From NCBI RefSeq assembly GCF_001517935.1, contig NZ_LOQF01000001.1, positions 62,001 through 126,000 of the forward strand: a stretch of 64,000 bases of DNA, read 5' to 3'. Below are positions 9,133-18,785 of the stretch, piece by piece (the first letter of the stretch is position 1; the number at the start of each line of letters is the position of its first letter). The notes under the pieces are model-generated. The model worked only from the letters and a program-made list of their open reading frames with translations. It was not told the DNA's origin and searched no databases. A program made the position numbers and the translations under genes. This stretch comes from Sneathia sanguinegens. GTDB lineage: Bacteria > Fusobacteriota > Fusobacteriia > Fusobacteriales > Leptotrichiaceae.

Positions 9133-9158
9133 ACATCAGTTTGACTGATGTTTTTTTT
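9133..9158 (+). terminator. Rho-independent terminator after the division-to-dipeptidase block
   Basis: Perfect 8-base stem ACATCAGT/ACTGATGT with loop TTG, followed directly by eight T residues. It ends the transcript covering the C69 dipeptidase and genes upstream. The next promoter overlaps it. Confidence 0.85.
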
Positions 9159-9168
9159 ATGGTATACT
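9141..9168 (+). promoter_or_regulatory. Promoter for the glucan-degradation genes, embedded in the terminator
   Basis: TTGACT (9141-9146) and TATACT (9163-9168) are 16 bases apart. The -35 box is formed by the loop and right arm of the terminator hairpin. The predicted start near 9175 leaves a leader of about 14 bases that holds the SD (AAAGGTGG) for the ATG at 9189. Confidence 0.7.
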
Positions 9169-9188
9169 AAAGTGGAAAGGTGGCGAAT

Positions 9189-10790
9189 ATGAAAAAAATA
9201 GCAATACAGCATATACCAGATTCTAATTATGCATATGCAATAAGTGAAGATAAGTTTGTTATTCGTTTAAGAGTAGCTAGAAATGATGATATATCAGAAA
9301 TATTTGTAGAATATGGATGTAAATATAGTTTTTATACAAAGGAAAATAGAAAATTAAAACAAATGAGTATAAAATATGAAGATGATCTATATTCATATTA
9401 TGAGGTAGAACTAGAATTGGAAGATCCTAGGTTAGGATATATTTTTGTAATAGTATCAAATGGTAAAAAATATTTTTATTCAGAGCAAGGAATAGAAGAA
9501 AAATTTGATTATGAAAAAGCATTTTATACATATTTTCAATATGCTCATATCAATAAAATTGATATAATAAAGGAAGTTGAATGGTTTAAAAAAGCAGTAT
9601 TTTATCAAATATTTATAGATAGATTTAATAGAGGTTCATATAAAAAAGATACAAGCTATATTGATATGAAATCTACAGATTTACCTACACCAACATCATT
9701 TTATGGAGGAGATTTACAAGGTATAGTTGAAAAATTAGACTATTTAAAAAATATAGGCATATCAGCCCTATATTTAACACCAATATTTAAGTCTATAAGT
9801 AATCATAAATATGATATTATAGATTATAATCTTATAGATCCACAATTTGGTACGGAGGACATTTTTAAAGACTTAGTAAAGAGAGCTCATGAAAGAGGAA
9901 TAAAGATAGTTATTGATGTTGTTTTTAACCATTGCAGTAATAAGCATGAATTTGTGCAAGATGTATTGAAAAATGGGAAAAATTCAAAATACTATGATTA
10001 TTTCAGAAGAAAAAATGGAAAATTTATGAATTTTGCAGACTGTGAATATATGATAGAATGGGATGCTAATAATCCTAAAGTTATGGAATATTTAATAGAT
10101 TTAACTTTGAATTGGATAAAAAAATATGATATTGATGGTTTAAGATTAGATGTAGCAGATGAATTACCTCATGAATTTTGGAGAAGATATAGAAAGGCAG
10201 TTAGAGGACTTAAAGAAGACTGTGTAATAATAGCAGAAGATTGGCATATATCAAATTCATATTTAGGTGGAGATCAATATGATAGTGTTATGAATTATGC
10301 CTTTACAAAGGCTTGCTTTGACTATTTTTCAAAAGAAGAAATAGATGAAAAAGGTTTAGCAAATAGGTTGAATTCTTTATTAGTTAGATATAGAGGACAA
10401 GTAAATAATACATTATTTAATTTATTAGATTCTCATGATAAACCTAGATTTATAACAGAAGTTAAGGATAATAAAAAGAAATTTTTAGCTGGTCTATATC
10501 TATTATTCTTCTATGCAGGAACACCATGTATTTATTATGGTACAGAAATAGCATTACAAGGTGAAGGGGATCCAGATTCAAGAAGAGTTTTTGACTGGTC
10601 TAAAGAACCAATTAAAGAAGTTTTAGATATATTAAAATATAGAACTAATGAAGATTTCATAAATGCAGATTTAAGAATTTATGAAAAGGATTCTAGGGTA
10701 TATCTTGAAAGAAGAGGTAAGAAAAATCAATATATCTTAATATTAAGCGATAAGGGTAATAAATATGAAGTTTTAATCAAGGAGGCTTAG
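9189..10790 (+). CDS. Cytoplasmic GH13 alpha-glucosidase (neopullulanase/cyclomaltodextrinase type)
   Basis: Hydrolyses alpha-glucan oligosaccharides inside the cell. It has 533 residues and no signal peptide. An N-terminal beta-sandwich of about 120 residues precedes the (beta/alpha)8 barrel, as in neopullulanase and cyclomaltodextrinase. All four GH13 regions are present: DVVFNHCS near residue 243, GLRLDVADE near 318 (nucleophile Asp), IIAEDWH near 347 (acid/base Glu), and LLDSHDKPR near 413 (transition-state Asp). A GTG at 9180 is in frame, but it lies within the SD and almost at the predicted transcription start, so ATG 9189 is preferred. It is co-transcribed with the exported pullulanase and would digest imported products. 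Confidence 0.88.
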   Translation: MKKIAIQHIPDSNYAYAISEDKFVIRLRVARNDDISEIFVEYGCKYSFYTKENRKLKQMSIKYEDDLYSYYEVELELEDPRLGYIFVIVSNGKKYFYSEQGIEEKFDYEKAFYTYFQYAHINKIDIIKEVEWFKKAVFYQIFIDRFNRGSYKKDTSYIDMKSTDLPTPTSFYGGDLQGIVEKLDYLKNIGISALYLTPIFKSISNHKYDIIDYNLIDPQFGTEDIFKDLVKRAHERGIKIVIDVVFNHCSNKHEFVQDVLKNGKNSKYYDYFRRKNGKFMNFADCEYMIEWDANNPKVMEYLIDLTLNWIKKYDIDGLRLDVADELPHEFWRRYRKAVRGLKEDCVIIAEDWHISNSYLGGDQYDSVMNYAFTKACFDYFSKEEIDEKGLANRLNSLLVRYRGQVNNTLFNLLDSHDKPRFITEVKDNKKKFLAGLYLLFFYAGTPCIYYGTEIALQGEGDPDSRRVFDWSKEPIKEVLDILKYRTNEDFINADLRIYEKDSRVYLERRGKKNQYILILSDKGNKYEVLIKEA

Positions 10791-10797
10791 TGTAAAT

Positions 10798-13700
10798 ATG
10801 AAAAAGGTTATTGGAATATTTTCAATTTTAATTGTAAGTAATTTAATGTTTGCTCTTCCAACAATTGAACAAACAAAGGCTAATGTTCAAAATATTACGC
10901 AACAAGAAAAAGATAAAATAGAAAAAGGCTATATTAGAGTTCATTTGAAAAATATAGGTTCAGATAAGATAGAAAATAATGGTTTATGGCTTTGGGGTGG
11001 AGTAGAAAAAGCTAGTACAAATTGGCCTACTGGTGCAACAAAAATCACAAAAAAAGATGCCTATGGTTGGTATGTAGATATTAAAAAATCAAAAAAAATT
11101 GAAGATATAGGATTTTTAGTACTTAATGGTGATAAAAAAATTACAGAAAAGGATCAAAAAATTCCTGTAAAAAATGAAAAGATAAATGAAGTTTGGTTAG
11201 ATGAAGATTTTAATGTAAATATGGTAGAGCCACTAAAAGAAAAAAATGTAATGAGGGTCTATTATTATAGATCAGATAATGATTACAAGAATAAGTCTTT
11301 ATGGTTTTGGAATGATACTGAAGAAAGTTTAACTAAGTGGCCAGATGGTAAAGATTTTGATCAAATAGGTAAATATGGGCATTATGTAGATATAAAACTT
11401 AAACCTAACGCAAGTAAATTAGGGCTTCTTTTGCTTGATGAAAGTAAAAAAGGGGATGATGTAAAAATAGTAAAAAAAGATATCATCTTTGATAATGTTA
11501 AAAACTATAAGCAAATTTTTTTAAGAGATGATGATGCAAGCGTTTACACAAACCCATATTTCATAAGTGATGTTAGAATGATAGGTGCAAATCATATAAG
11601 TGAAAATGAAATGCAATTAAAATTTACAAGTTTAAAAGCTGTACAAAAAGAAGAAATATTAAAAAATTTACTTATTAAAGATAAAAATAACAATACTATT
11701 AGTATAGAAGATATAATAATAGAACCAGAAACTAAGCTTGTAAAGGTTAGGGCAAAATTCCCAATAAGTGAAAGTCCTTATCAAGTGAAATATGCTAATG
11801 ATGAAATTGATACAATAATAGGATGGCAATTAAAGGATTCCTTATATAGCTATGACGGAGTATTAGGTTCTGAAATTTTAAAACAAGGGAAAGAAGTTAA
11901 ATTACATTTATGGGCACCAAGTGCTGAAAATGTTAATGTTTTAATTTTTGATAAAAATAATCAAGATAAATTAGTAGCTAAATTTAAGTTAGAAAAAAAA
12001 CAAAGAGGTGTATTTGAAACAACTTTAAAAGCAAATAAGCTAATAAAAAATTACACAGATTATTACTATCAATATGAAGTAGAACGAAATAATGATAAAT
12101 TTATTTGTTTAGATCCTTATGCAAAAGCACTAGGTTTGTGGGATAAATCAAAAAATGAACCTATAGCTAAGGGAGTATTTTTAGATCCAAATAAAATAGG
12201 CTTACAAAATTTAAATTTTGCAAAAATAAAAAATTATGATAAAAGAGAAGATGCGATTATTTATGAAGTACATGTTAGAGATTTTACTTCAGACAAAAAT
12301 CTTAAATTAAAAGCTCCATATGGTACTTTCAAGGCTTTTATTGAAAAATTAGATTATATCAAAAGTTTGGGTGTAACTCATATACAATTACTACCAATAT
12401 TAAGTTATTATAACATAGATGAATCAAAAAGAAATTTAAGATCATATGATTATTTACAAAAAGATACAAACTATAATTGGGGTTATGATCCACAAAATTA
12501 TTTCTCATTAACAGGTATGTATTCAATTAATCCAAAAAATCCTGAAGAAAGAATCAAAGAATTTAAAGAGTTAGTCAATGAAATACATAAAAGAGGTATG
12601 GGAGTAATATTAGATGTAGTGTATAACCATACAGCAAAAGCCTCTATATTTGATGATATAGAACCAAATTATTATTACTTCATGGATGAAAATGGAAATA
12701 CAAAAACAAATTTTGGTGGAGGAAGATTAGGAACTACACACTATATGTCAAGAAGAATTTTACTAGATTCAATTAAATATCTTATGAATGAATATAAGGT
12801 AGATGGATTTAGATTTGATATGATGGGTGACCATGATGCAAAAACCATAGAAATGGCATATAATGAAGCAAAAAAGATAAATAAAAATGTATTGATGTTA
12901 GGTGAAGGATGGAGAACTTATGAAGGAGATACTAATATTAAAGTTCAACCAGCTGATCAAACTTGGATGAAAGACACAAATTCAGTTGCAGTATTTTCTG
13001 ATGATATTAGAAATAAGCTTAAATCAGGTTTCCCTAATGAAGGTACACCTGCCTTTTTGACAGGTAAAAAATCTAATATTCAAGAATTATTTAGTAATAT
13101 TAAGGCACAACCAACAAACTTTGTTGCTGATGAACCTGGAGATGTAATTCAATATGCTGAAGCACATGATAATTTAACTTTATTTGATGTTATAGTTAAA
13201 TCAACTAAACTTGATCCAAGTATAGCTAAAGATTATAAGGAAATAATTAAGAGAGTTAAATTAGGAAATTTCATAATTCTAACATCACAAGGTACACCAT
13301 TTTTACATGCTGGGCAAGAATTTGGTAGAACAAAACAAATTATGGTAGATGTTCCAAAAGATAAAGTTCCTGAAAAGGCAACATTTGTAGAAGGTATAAA
13401 ATATCCATATTTCATACATGATTCATACAACGCACCAGATGCTATTAATAAATTTGACTGGGAAAGAATGAAAAATAGCGAAATTGTGCCATATACAAGA
13501 GGCTTGATACAACTTCGTAGAAATATAGAAAGCTTTAGATTAAAATCAAAAGAAGAAATAGATAAAAAACTTAAATTATTGACAGAAAATAAGGAAGATC
13601 TTTTATTGGCTTATGAAATTAATGATGGTAAAGCTCATTATCTTGTAATAGTAAATGCTGATTCAAAGGATAGATTGGTATATTATTCTAATGTTGATAA

Positions 13701-13824
13701 GGCAAAAGTATTAGTTGATGCTAACAAGGTAGACATTAATGGAATAAAAAATGTTGAAGGTTTAAAGATAAATAAAAATTCTATATTAATAAAACCTTTA
13801 ACTGCAACAATTTTGAAATTCTAA
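10798..13824 (+). CDS. Exported type I pullulanase with two CBM41 modules
   Basis: A 1008-residue debranching enzyme cleaving alpha-1,6 links of pullulan, amylopectin or glycogen. A signal peptide of about 19 residues ends near MFA-LPT. Two consecutive CBM41-type modules follow (about 47-145 and 147-240; repeated LWLWG..E and LWFWNDTEES patterns). Then come a linker domain, a CBM48-like module (about 355-465) and the GH13 barrel. The pullulanase hallmark YNWGYDPQNYF is near residue 559; GFRFDMMGDHD near 672 carries the nucleophile, GEGWR near 702 the acid and AEAHDN near 788 the third acid. No anchor or lipobox is visible. The SD AAGGAGG lies in the preceding gene, 12 bases from the ATG. Confidence 0.93.
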   Translation: MKKVIGIFSILIVSNLMFALPTIEQTKANVQNITQQEKDKIEKGYIRVHLKNIGSDKIENNGLWLWGGVEKASTNWPTGATKITKKDAYGWYVDIKKSKKIEDIGFLVLNGDKKITEKDQKIPVKNEKINEVWLDEDFNVNMVEPLKEKNVMRVYYYRSDNDYKNKSLWFWNDTEESLTKWPDGKDFDQIGKYGHYVDIKLKPNASKLGLLLLDESKKGDDVKIVKKDIIFDNVKNYKQIFLRDDDASVYTNPYFISDVRMIGANHISENEMQLKFTSLKAVQKEEILKNLLIKDKNNNTISIEDIIIEPETKLVKVRAKFPISESPYQVKYANDEIDTIIGWQLKDSLYSYDGVLGSEILKQGKEVKLHLWAPSAENVNVLIFDKNNQDKLVAKFKLEKKQRGVFETTLKANKLIKNYTDYYYQYEVERNNDKFICLDPYAKALGLWDKSKNEPIAKGVFLDPNKIGLQNLNFAKIKNYDKREDAIIYEVHVRDFTSDKNLKLKAPYGTFKAFIEKLDYIKSLGVTHIQLLPILSYYNIDESKRNLRSYDYLQKDTNYNWGYDPQNYFSLTGMYSINPKNPEERIKEFKELVNEIHKRGMGVILDVVYNHTAKASIFDDIEPNYYYFMDENGNTKTNFGGGRLGTTHYMSRRILLDSIKYLMNEYKVDGFRFDMMGDHDAKTIEMAYNEAKKINKNVLMLGEGWRTYEGDTNIKVQPADQTWMKDTNSVAVFSDDIRNKLKSGFPNEGTPAFLTGKKSNIQELFSNIKAQPTNFVADEPGDVIQYAEAHDNLTLFDVIVKSTKLDPSIAKDYKEIIKRVKLGNFIILTSQGTPFLHAGQEFGRTKQIMVDVPKDKVPEKATFVEGIKYPYFIHDSYNAPDAINKFDWERMKNSEIVPYTRGLIQLRRNIESFRLKSKEEIDKKLKLLTENKEDLLLAYEINDGKAHYLVIVNADSKDRLVYYSNVDKAKVLVDANKVDINGIKNVEGLKINKNSILIKPLTATILKF

Positions 13825-13831
13825 TAAAAAA

Positions 13832-13859
13832 ATGGAATTATACAAAAGTATAGTTCCAT
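13832..13859. terminator. Bidirectional terminator between convergent genes
   Basis: A 12-base stem (ATGGAATTATAC/GTATAGTTCCAT, one G-U pair) with loop AAAA, flanked by an A-run on the left and a T-run on the right. It can terminate the pullulanase transcript from the left and the opp/HAD transcript from the right. Confidence 0.85.
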
Positions 13860-13864
13860 TTTTG

Positions 13865-14656
13865 TTAATCTAATATTTTTAATTCTTTTAATATTTCATA
13901 AAAACCATCATCATATACTGATTTTGTTACATATTTTGCATGACTTTTTACAATTTCACTAGCATTGCCCATTGCAACAGAATTTGTAACAATATCCAAC
14001 ATAGAGATGTCATTATTACCGTCACCTATAGCCAAAATTTCATCTTTATTTAAGCCATAATAAGACATTATAAATTTCAAACCATTAGCTTTACTAGAAT
14101 TTTTTGAAAGTAATTCTAAGCTTGTAGGTATATTGCTAATTGCATAATAATCTTTTTCAAATGTACTTAGATATTTTTCCTTAAATTTATTAAGTTCCTC
14201 TTCTTTTCCCATAAAATTAATTCTACAGATATTACCTATAAAATTTTGATCCGTTATAGCTTTTATAGGATCTTTAAGAGCAGAAGCATCACTTAAAAAT
14301 TCATCACTAAGTAGAGAATAGTATAAAAATTCAGTAGTATAAACATAGATATGAATATTTTCTGTTTCATATTTTTTTAATTTTATAAAATCTGCTACTG
14401 TTAAAAAATTTCCATTTAAAATCTGCTTAGTATTTAAATTTTGTACAAGAGCTCCAGTAGTTAAAACTGTTAAATCTCTATTTTGTATATTAGCCATATC
14501 TAATATTTCAAGAGTAGATTTCAATGATCTTCCAGTTATTGGAAGTAATTTAATATTCTTTTTTTGTAATTCAGAAAAAGCTAATTTTACTTTTTCTGAA
14601 ACTTTGTTTGTAAAGATTGTGCCATCTAAATCAAAGGCTATAAGTTTAATTTTCAT
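13865..14656 (-). CDS. Cof-type HAD-family phosphatase
   Basis: A 263-residue cytoplasmic hydrolase of the Cof/YidA group (HAD superfamily, type IIB cap). Motif I AFDLDGTIF is at residue 7, motif II PITGRS near 40, and motif IV IGDGNNDISML near 210 carries the Mg-binding acids. Likely substrates are sugar phosphates or similar small phosphates, but this cannot be told from sequence. It is the last gene of the opp transcription unit, immediately after the second oppA. Confidence 0.9.
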   Translation of the reverse strand: MKIKLIAFDLDGTIFTNKVSEKVKLAFSELQKKNIKLLPITGRSLKSTLEILDMANIQNRDLTVLTTGALVQNLNTKQILNGNFLTVADFIKLKKYETENIHIYVYTTEFLYYSLLSDEFLSDASALKDPIKAITDQNFIGNICRINFMGKEEELNKFKEKYLSTFEKDYYAISNIPTSLELLSKNSSKANGLKFIMSYYGLNKDEILAIGDGNNDISMLDIVTNSVAMGNASEIVKSHAKYVTKSVYDDGFYEILKELKILD

Positions 14657-16249
14657 CTATTTTATCACCGTTTCAGCAAACATGTCACTATTAACAGGAG
14701 AGAAAGCATAGTTTGAAATTCTATCATTTACAACATAGTATTTATTTACTTGATAAAGTACAGTAATTGGTACATCATTTGCTATTATTTCTTCTACTTT
14801 CTTCAAGTATTCAAATCTCTTAGCCTTGTCTGGTTCAGATTTAGCTAATTGAACATATTTGTCATATTCTGGATTAGAATATTTACCATTGTTATTACCA
14901 TTTTTAGTCATGAATAAATCAAGGAATGTCATAGCATCTTGATAGTCAGCACCCCAACGAGTAAGAGCTATATCAAAGTCACCACTAGTTTGTCTTGATA
15001 ATCTTTCCTTATATGTCATAACTTGGATATCAAATTCTATACCAAGATTTGTTCTAAGTTGTTCTTGTATATTTTCAGCAACTTTCTTGTTGTTGTCCAT
15101 ATCATTAACTATTATAGATAATTTAGGAAATTCAGTTAAACCAAGTTCTTTCATACCTTCTTTAAATAGTTCTTTAGCTTTATCTGCATTGTATTTTTCT
15201 ATAATATCTCCAACTTCACTACCAAAGTCATTTGTCTTATTACCTGGCATACCAACTTTGTGTGGAGTAAAATTGTATATAACAGTATTTAAACTATTGA
15301 ATGCAGATTTGTTTATATCATCCTTATTTAATGCAAGATCAAATGCTTTTCTTATCTTCAAGTTAGTTAATACTTTGTTTTGGAAGTTGTACATTAAGAA
15401 GTACATTTGAGCTTGAGGAAGAACTTTTAATCTCTTATCATCTTTAAATTCGTCATATTGTTCAGAACTTATATTAGTAAAATCAATTTCATCATTCTTA
15501 AATGCATTTAATGCAGCAGCATTATCCATTATGAATTTAATCTTAACACCATCAAGTGAGATTTTATCTTTAGCATAGTAGTTAGGATTTTTTTCTAGAT
15601 ACATTTCAGAGTTATGTGTCCATTTTTTTAATATGAATGGACCAGAAGATAAAATATCTTCAGGTTCTAATGCATACTTTTCACCTTTTTCTTCTACGAA
15701 TTTTTCATTTGCAGGTAAGTAAGTTACAAATGCAGTTAATGATGGGAAGTAAGGTGTAACATTTTCAAGTTTAACTTCTAATGTTTTATCGTCTAATACA
15801 TTTATTCCTACTTCATCTTTACTACATTTTCCGTCATTGAATTTTTCAGCATTTTTTATTGGGAAAAGTATGAATGCATATTCTGAAGCAGTTTTAGGAT
15901 CTAATGCACGCAACCATGCATATTTGAAATCATTTGCAGTTAATTTATCACCATTTGACCATTTAAGATTATCTCTTAAGTGGAAAGTCCATGTTAAACC
16001 ATCAGCACTAACTTCATATTTTTCTGCTAAACCTGGTTTAGGTTGCTTTGTTTCCATATCAAGTTTAGTTAAACCTTCACTAAGTAATTGGTGTATGTTA
16101 CAACCAGTGTGATCAGTTAATAATTGCGGGTCTAAACTTTTACCTTCTTCAGGAAGTCTGTAATTTAATACTTTTCCTGTGGAAGTAGAACTCCCACAAG
16201 AAAACAGGGTAATAAAAAGAAATAGTGATAATAAAAATTTCTTAATCAT
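14657..16249 (-). CDS. oppA: Oligopeptide-binding lipoprotein OppA (second copy)
   Basis: Substrate-binding protein (SBP_bac_5 family) of the adjacent oligopeptide importer, about 530 residues. The signal peptide ends in a lipobox (LFS-C-GSS), so it is a lipoprotein. The family signature WTFHLRDNLKWSNGDKLTANDF lies near residue 90. A GTG three codons upstream sits inside the SD (AGAGGTG), so the ATG at 16249 is the better start. It is closely related to the oppA just upstream, evidently by tandem duplication; the two diverge in ligand-facing regions and may bind different peptides. Confidence 0.92.
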   Translation of the reverse strand: MIKKFLLSLFLFITLFSCGSSTSTGKVLNYRLPEEGKSLDPQLLTDHTGCNIHQLLSEGLTKLDMETKQPKPGLAEKYEVSADGLTWTFHLRDNLKWSNGDKLTANDFKYAWLRALDPKTASEYAFILFPIKNAEKFNDGKCSKDEVGINVLDDKTLEVKLENVTPYFPSLTAFVTYLPANEKFVEEKGEKYALEPEDILSSGPFILKKWTHNSEMYLEKNPNYYAKDKISLDGVKIKFIMDNAAALNAFKNDEIDFTNISSEQYDEFKDDKRLKVLPQAQMYFLMYNFQNKVLTNLKIRKAFDLALNKDDINKSAFNSLNTVIYNFTPHKVGMPGNKTNDFGSEVGDIIEKYNADKAKELFKEGMKELGLTEFPKLSIIVNDMDNNKKVAENIQEQLRTNLGIEFDIQVMTYKERLSRQTSGDFDIALTRWGADYQDAMTFLDLFMTKNGNNNGKYSNPEYDKYVQLAKSEPDKAKRFEYLKKVEEIIANDVPITVLYQVNKYYVVNDRISNYAFSPVNSDMFAETVIK

Positions 16250-16260
16250 AAAATTCACCT

Positions 16261-17856
16261 CTATTTAATGTCAGCATAATTCATAAAGAAATCAGGACCT
16301 ACTGCTGAGAAAGTAAAGTTAGATAGTTTTTCATTTACTATATAATTTTTCTTTGCTTGGAATAATAAAGCAATAGGTACATCAGAAGCTATTATTTCTT
16401 CTGCTTTTTTCATAGCTGCATATCTTTCTTCTTTATTTGAAGTTGATTTTGCAAGTCTTATACACTTGTCATATTCAGTATTTGAATATTTACCATGGTT
16501 ATTACCATTAGTTGATTCTAATAAGTCTAAGAAAGTCATAGCATCTTGATAATCTGCACCCCAACCAGCTAATACTACATCAAATTGTCCACTTTCCATT
16601 CTTGAAAGTCTTTCTTTAAATGCCATTGTTTCTATATTAAGGGTAATACCTAAATTAACTCTTAAATATTCTTGTATAGATTCACCAATTTTCTTGTTTA
16701 AACCAGAATCATTAAGAATTATTGAAAGAGTTGGAGCCTTATCAAGACCTAGTTCTTTTAATCCTTTTTCAAGATAAGCTTTTGCTTCAGTAGCATTGAA
16801 TTTTGGAGCACTTACTCCTATTTCTGTTGCAAAATCATTTGTTTTAAGACCAGGCATACCAACACCTTTAGGAGTAAATGTATAAGCAGGATCATTTATT
16901 CCATTGAAAACAGTTTTAGTTAATTCTTCTTTATTAATAGCCATAAGTATAGCTTTTCTTACATTGCTATTAGCTAAGAATTTATTTTTGTGATTAAATT
17001 CTAAATACCAATTTGTAGCCATTAAAACCTTATGTAAGTTAGGATTATCTTTGTATTCTTCATATTGTTCAGCAGTTAATGAAGTAAAATCAATTTCATC
17101 ATTTTTAAATGCATTTAATGCAGCAGCAGGATTAGCTATGAATTTTATATTAACACCATCTAAGTTAATTTTGTCTTTGTCATAATAATTTTCATTTTTA
17201 ACTAATTTTATTTCAGAGTTATGTGTCCATGATACCATTTTGAATGGACCTGAATAAAGTAATTTGTCAGGTTCTAATGCAAATTTATCTCCACATTCAG
17301 TTACAAATTTTTCATTTAATGGCATATATGTAACAAAGGCTGTTAGTGATAAGAAATATGGTGTAGAAGCTTCTAGTTTAACTTCTAATGTTTTATCATC
17401 TAAAACTTTTATTCCTACTTCATCTTTAGTAGCTTTTCCAGTGTTAAATTTTTCAGCATTTTTAATAGGATATAGCATATATGCATAAGGAGCTGCTGTA
17501 TTAGGATCTAAAGCACGAAGCCAAGCAAATTTAAAGTCATTTGCTGTAATTTTTTCTCCATTAGACCATTTTATTCCATCTCTTAAATGGAAAGTATATG
17601 TAAGTCCATCTTCAGATATGTCATATTTTTCAGCTAAACCAGGTATAGGTTGTTTAGTTTTAGTATCAATTTTTGTTAAACCTTCACTTAAAAAAGTGTG
17701 TAAATCACCAGATGAAACATCAGTTTGTAGAGCAGTATCTATTGTTTTACCTTCTTCATTTAAGTTAATGGTTAAATATTTTCCGTTAGATGAAGAATTA
17801 GATCCGCAACTAAATAAGGCTAAAAAGCAAACAAATATTGCTAATAATTTTTTCAT
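16261..17856 (-). CDS. oppA: Oligopeptide-binding lipoprotein OppA (first copy)
   Basis: Substrate-binding lipoprotein of 531 residues: signal peptide, lipobox LFS-C-GSN, then the SBP_bac_5 fold with TFHLRDGIKWSNGEKITANDF near residue 90 and a C-terminal FLDLLESTNGNNHGKYSN.EYD segment shared with its neighbour. It overlaps oppF by four bases, so its translation is coupled to the ATPase. It sits in a complete oppB-C-D-F-A-A unit. Confidence 0.93.
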   Translation of the reverse strand: MKKLLAIFVCFLALFSCGSNSSSNGKYLTINLNEEGKTIDTALQTDVSSGDLHTFLSEGLTKIDTKTKQPIPGLAEKYDISEDGLTYTFHLRDGIKWSNGEKITANDFKFAWLRALDPNTAAPYAYMLYPIKNAEKFNTGKATKDEVGIKVLDDKTLEVKLEASTPYFLSLTAFVTYMPLNEKFVTECGDKFALEPDKLLYSGPFKMVSWTHNSEIKLVKNENYYDKDKINLDGVNIKFIANPAAALNAFKNDEIDFTSLTAEQYEEYKDNPNLHKVLMATNWYLEFNHKNKFLANSNVRKAILMAINKEELTKTVFNGINDPAYTFTPKGVGMPGLKTNDFATEIGVSAPKFNATEAKAYLEKGLKELGLDKAPTLSIILNDSGLNKKIGESIQEYLRVNLGITLNIETMAFKERLSRMESGQFDVVLAGWGADYQDAMTFLDLLESTNGNNHGKYSNTEYDKCIRLAKSTSNKEERYAAMKKAEEIIASDVPIALLFQAKKNYIVNEKLSNFTFSAVGPDFFMNYADIK

Positions 17857-18785
17857 AAGTTACCTCCGTTATTTTCTATATATTCTTTTTCTACATAATG
17901 ATCTTTTTTATATTCAACAAGACCAGAGTTTGGCATAATATTTTTTACTTCACTCATGCTTCCTACTGGACTTCTCAAATATGATTCATCCATTTGTATA
18001 CGATGAGTTTTATTATGATGAGGATCAGGTATAGGTACAGCTGATATTAATGATTTTGTATAAATATGTATAGGATTATTATACACTTCATCAGGTGAAC
18101 CTAATTCGACGATTCTTCCTCTGAACATAACAGCTACTCTATCTGATATATATTTAACCATTGATAGATCGTGAGCTATAAAAATTAAAGTTAGTTGTCT
18201 TTCTTTTTGTAATTTTTTTAAAAGATTTACAACTTGTGCTTGTATAGAAACATCTAAGGCTGAAATAGGCTCATCACAAATTAAAACTTTAGGATTTACT
18301 GCTAAAGCACGAGCTATACCAATTCTTTGTCTTTGCCCTCCAGAAAATTCATGTGGGAATCTATTAGCATGTTCTCTACTTAAACCTACTAATTCAAGTA
18401 AGGAATATATTTTATCTTGTCTTTCACTTTTTGATTTGTACAATTTATGTATATCCATGCCTTCAGCTACTATATCTCCCACAGTCATTCTTGGATTTAG
18501 TGAAGCTTGAGGGTCTTGAAAAATCATTTGTACATTTTTTGTAAAATCTTTTTTTGAATATTTTTCAATAGGTTTTCCAAAAAATTCTACAGTACCAAAA
18601 GTTTTTTCATATAATTTGCAGATAGTTCTACCAAAGGTAGTTTTACCACTACCAGATTCACCAACTAAACTTAATACTTCTCCTTTATATATATCTATGC
18701 TAACATCATCAACAGCTTTTAAGACTTCTTTGCCTTCTAAGGGGAAATATTTTTTTAAATTTTTAATTTCAAATACTTTTTCCAT
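17853..18785 (-). CDS. oppF: Oligopeptide ABC transporter ATPase OppF
   Basis: One of two cytoplasmic ATPases that power the peptide importer, 310 residues. Walker A is GESGSGKTT near residue 41, the Q-loop region QDPQASLNPRMT near 90, signature EFSGGQRQRIGIARAL near 143, Walker B VLICDEPISALD near 163, and an H-loop in IFIAHDLSMV. The C-terminal PVGSMSEVKNIMP region is the oligopeptide/dipeptide transporter extension. It overlaps oppD and oppA at both ends. Confidence 0.95.
   Translation of the reverse strand: MEKVFEIKNLKKYFPLEGKEVLKAVDDVSIDIYKGEVLSLVGESGSGKTTFGRTICKLYEKTFGTVEFFGKPIEKYSKKDFTKNVQMIFQDPQASLNPRMTVGDIVAEGMDIHKLYKSKSERQDKIYSLLELVGLSREHANRFPHEFSGGQRQRIGIARALAVNPKVLICDEPISALDVSIQAQVVNLLKKLQKERQLTLIFIAHDLSMVKYISDRVAVMFRGRIVELGSPDEVYNNPIHIYTKSLISAVPIPDPHHNKTHRIQMDESYLRSPVGSMSEVKNIMPNSGLVEYKKDHYVEKEYIENNGGNL

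Noticed and set aside
13233-13430. Minus-strand open frame within the pullulanase gene
   Set aside because: It is a shadow frame with no SD, and the plus strand here has clear GH13 content.
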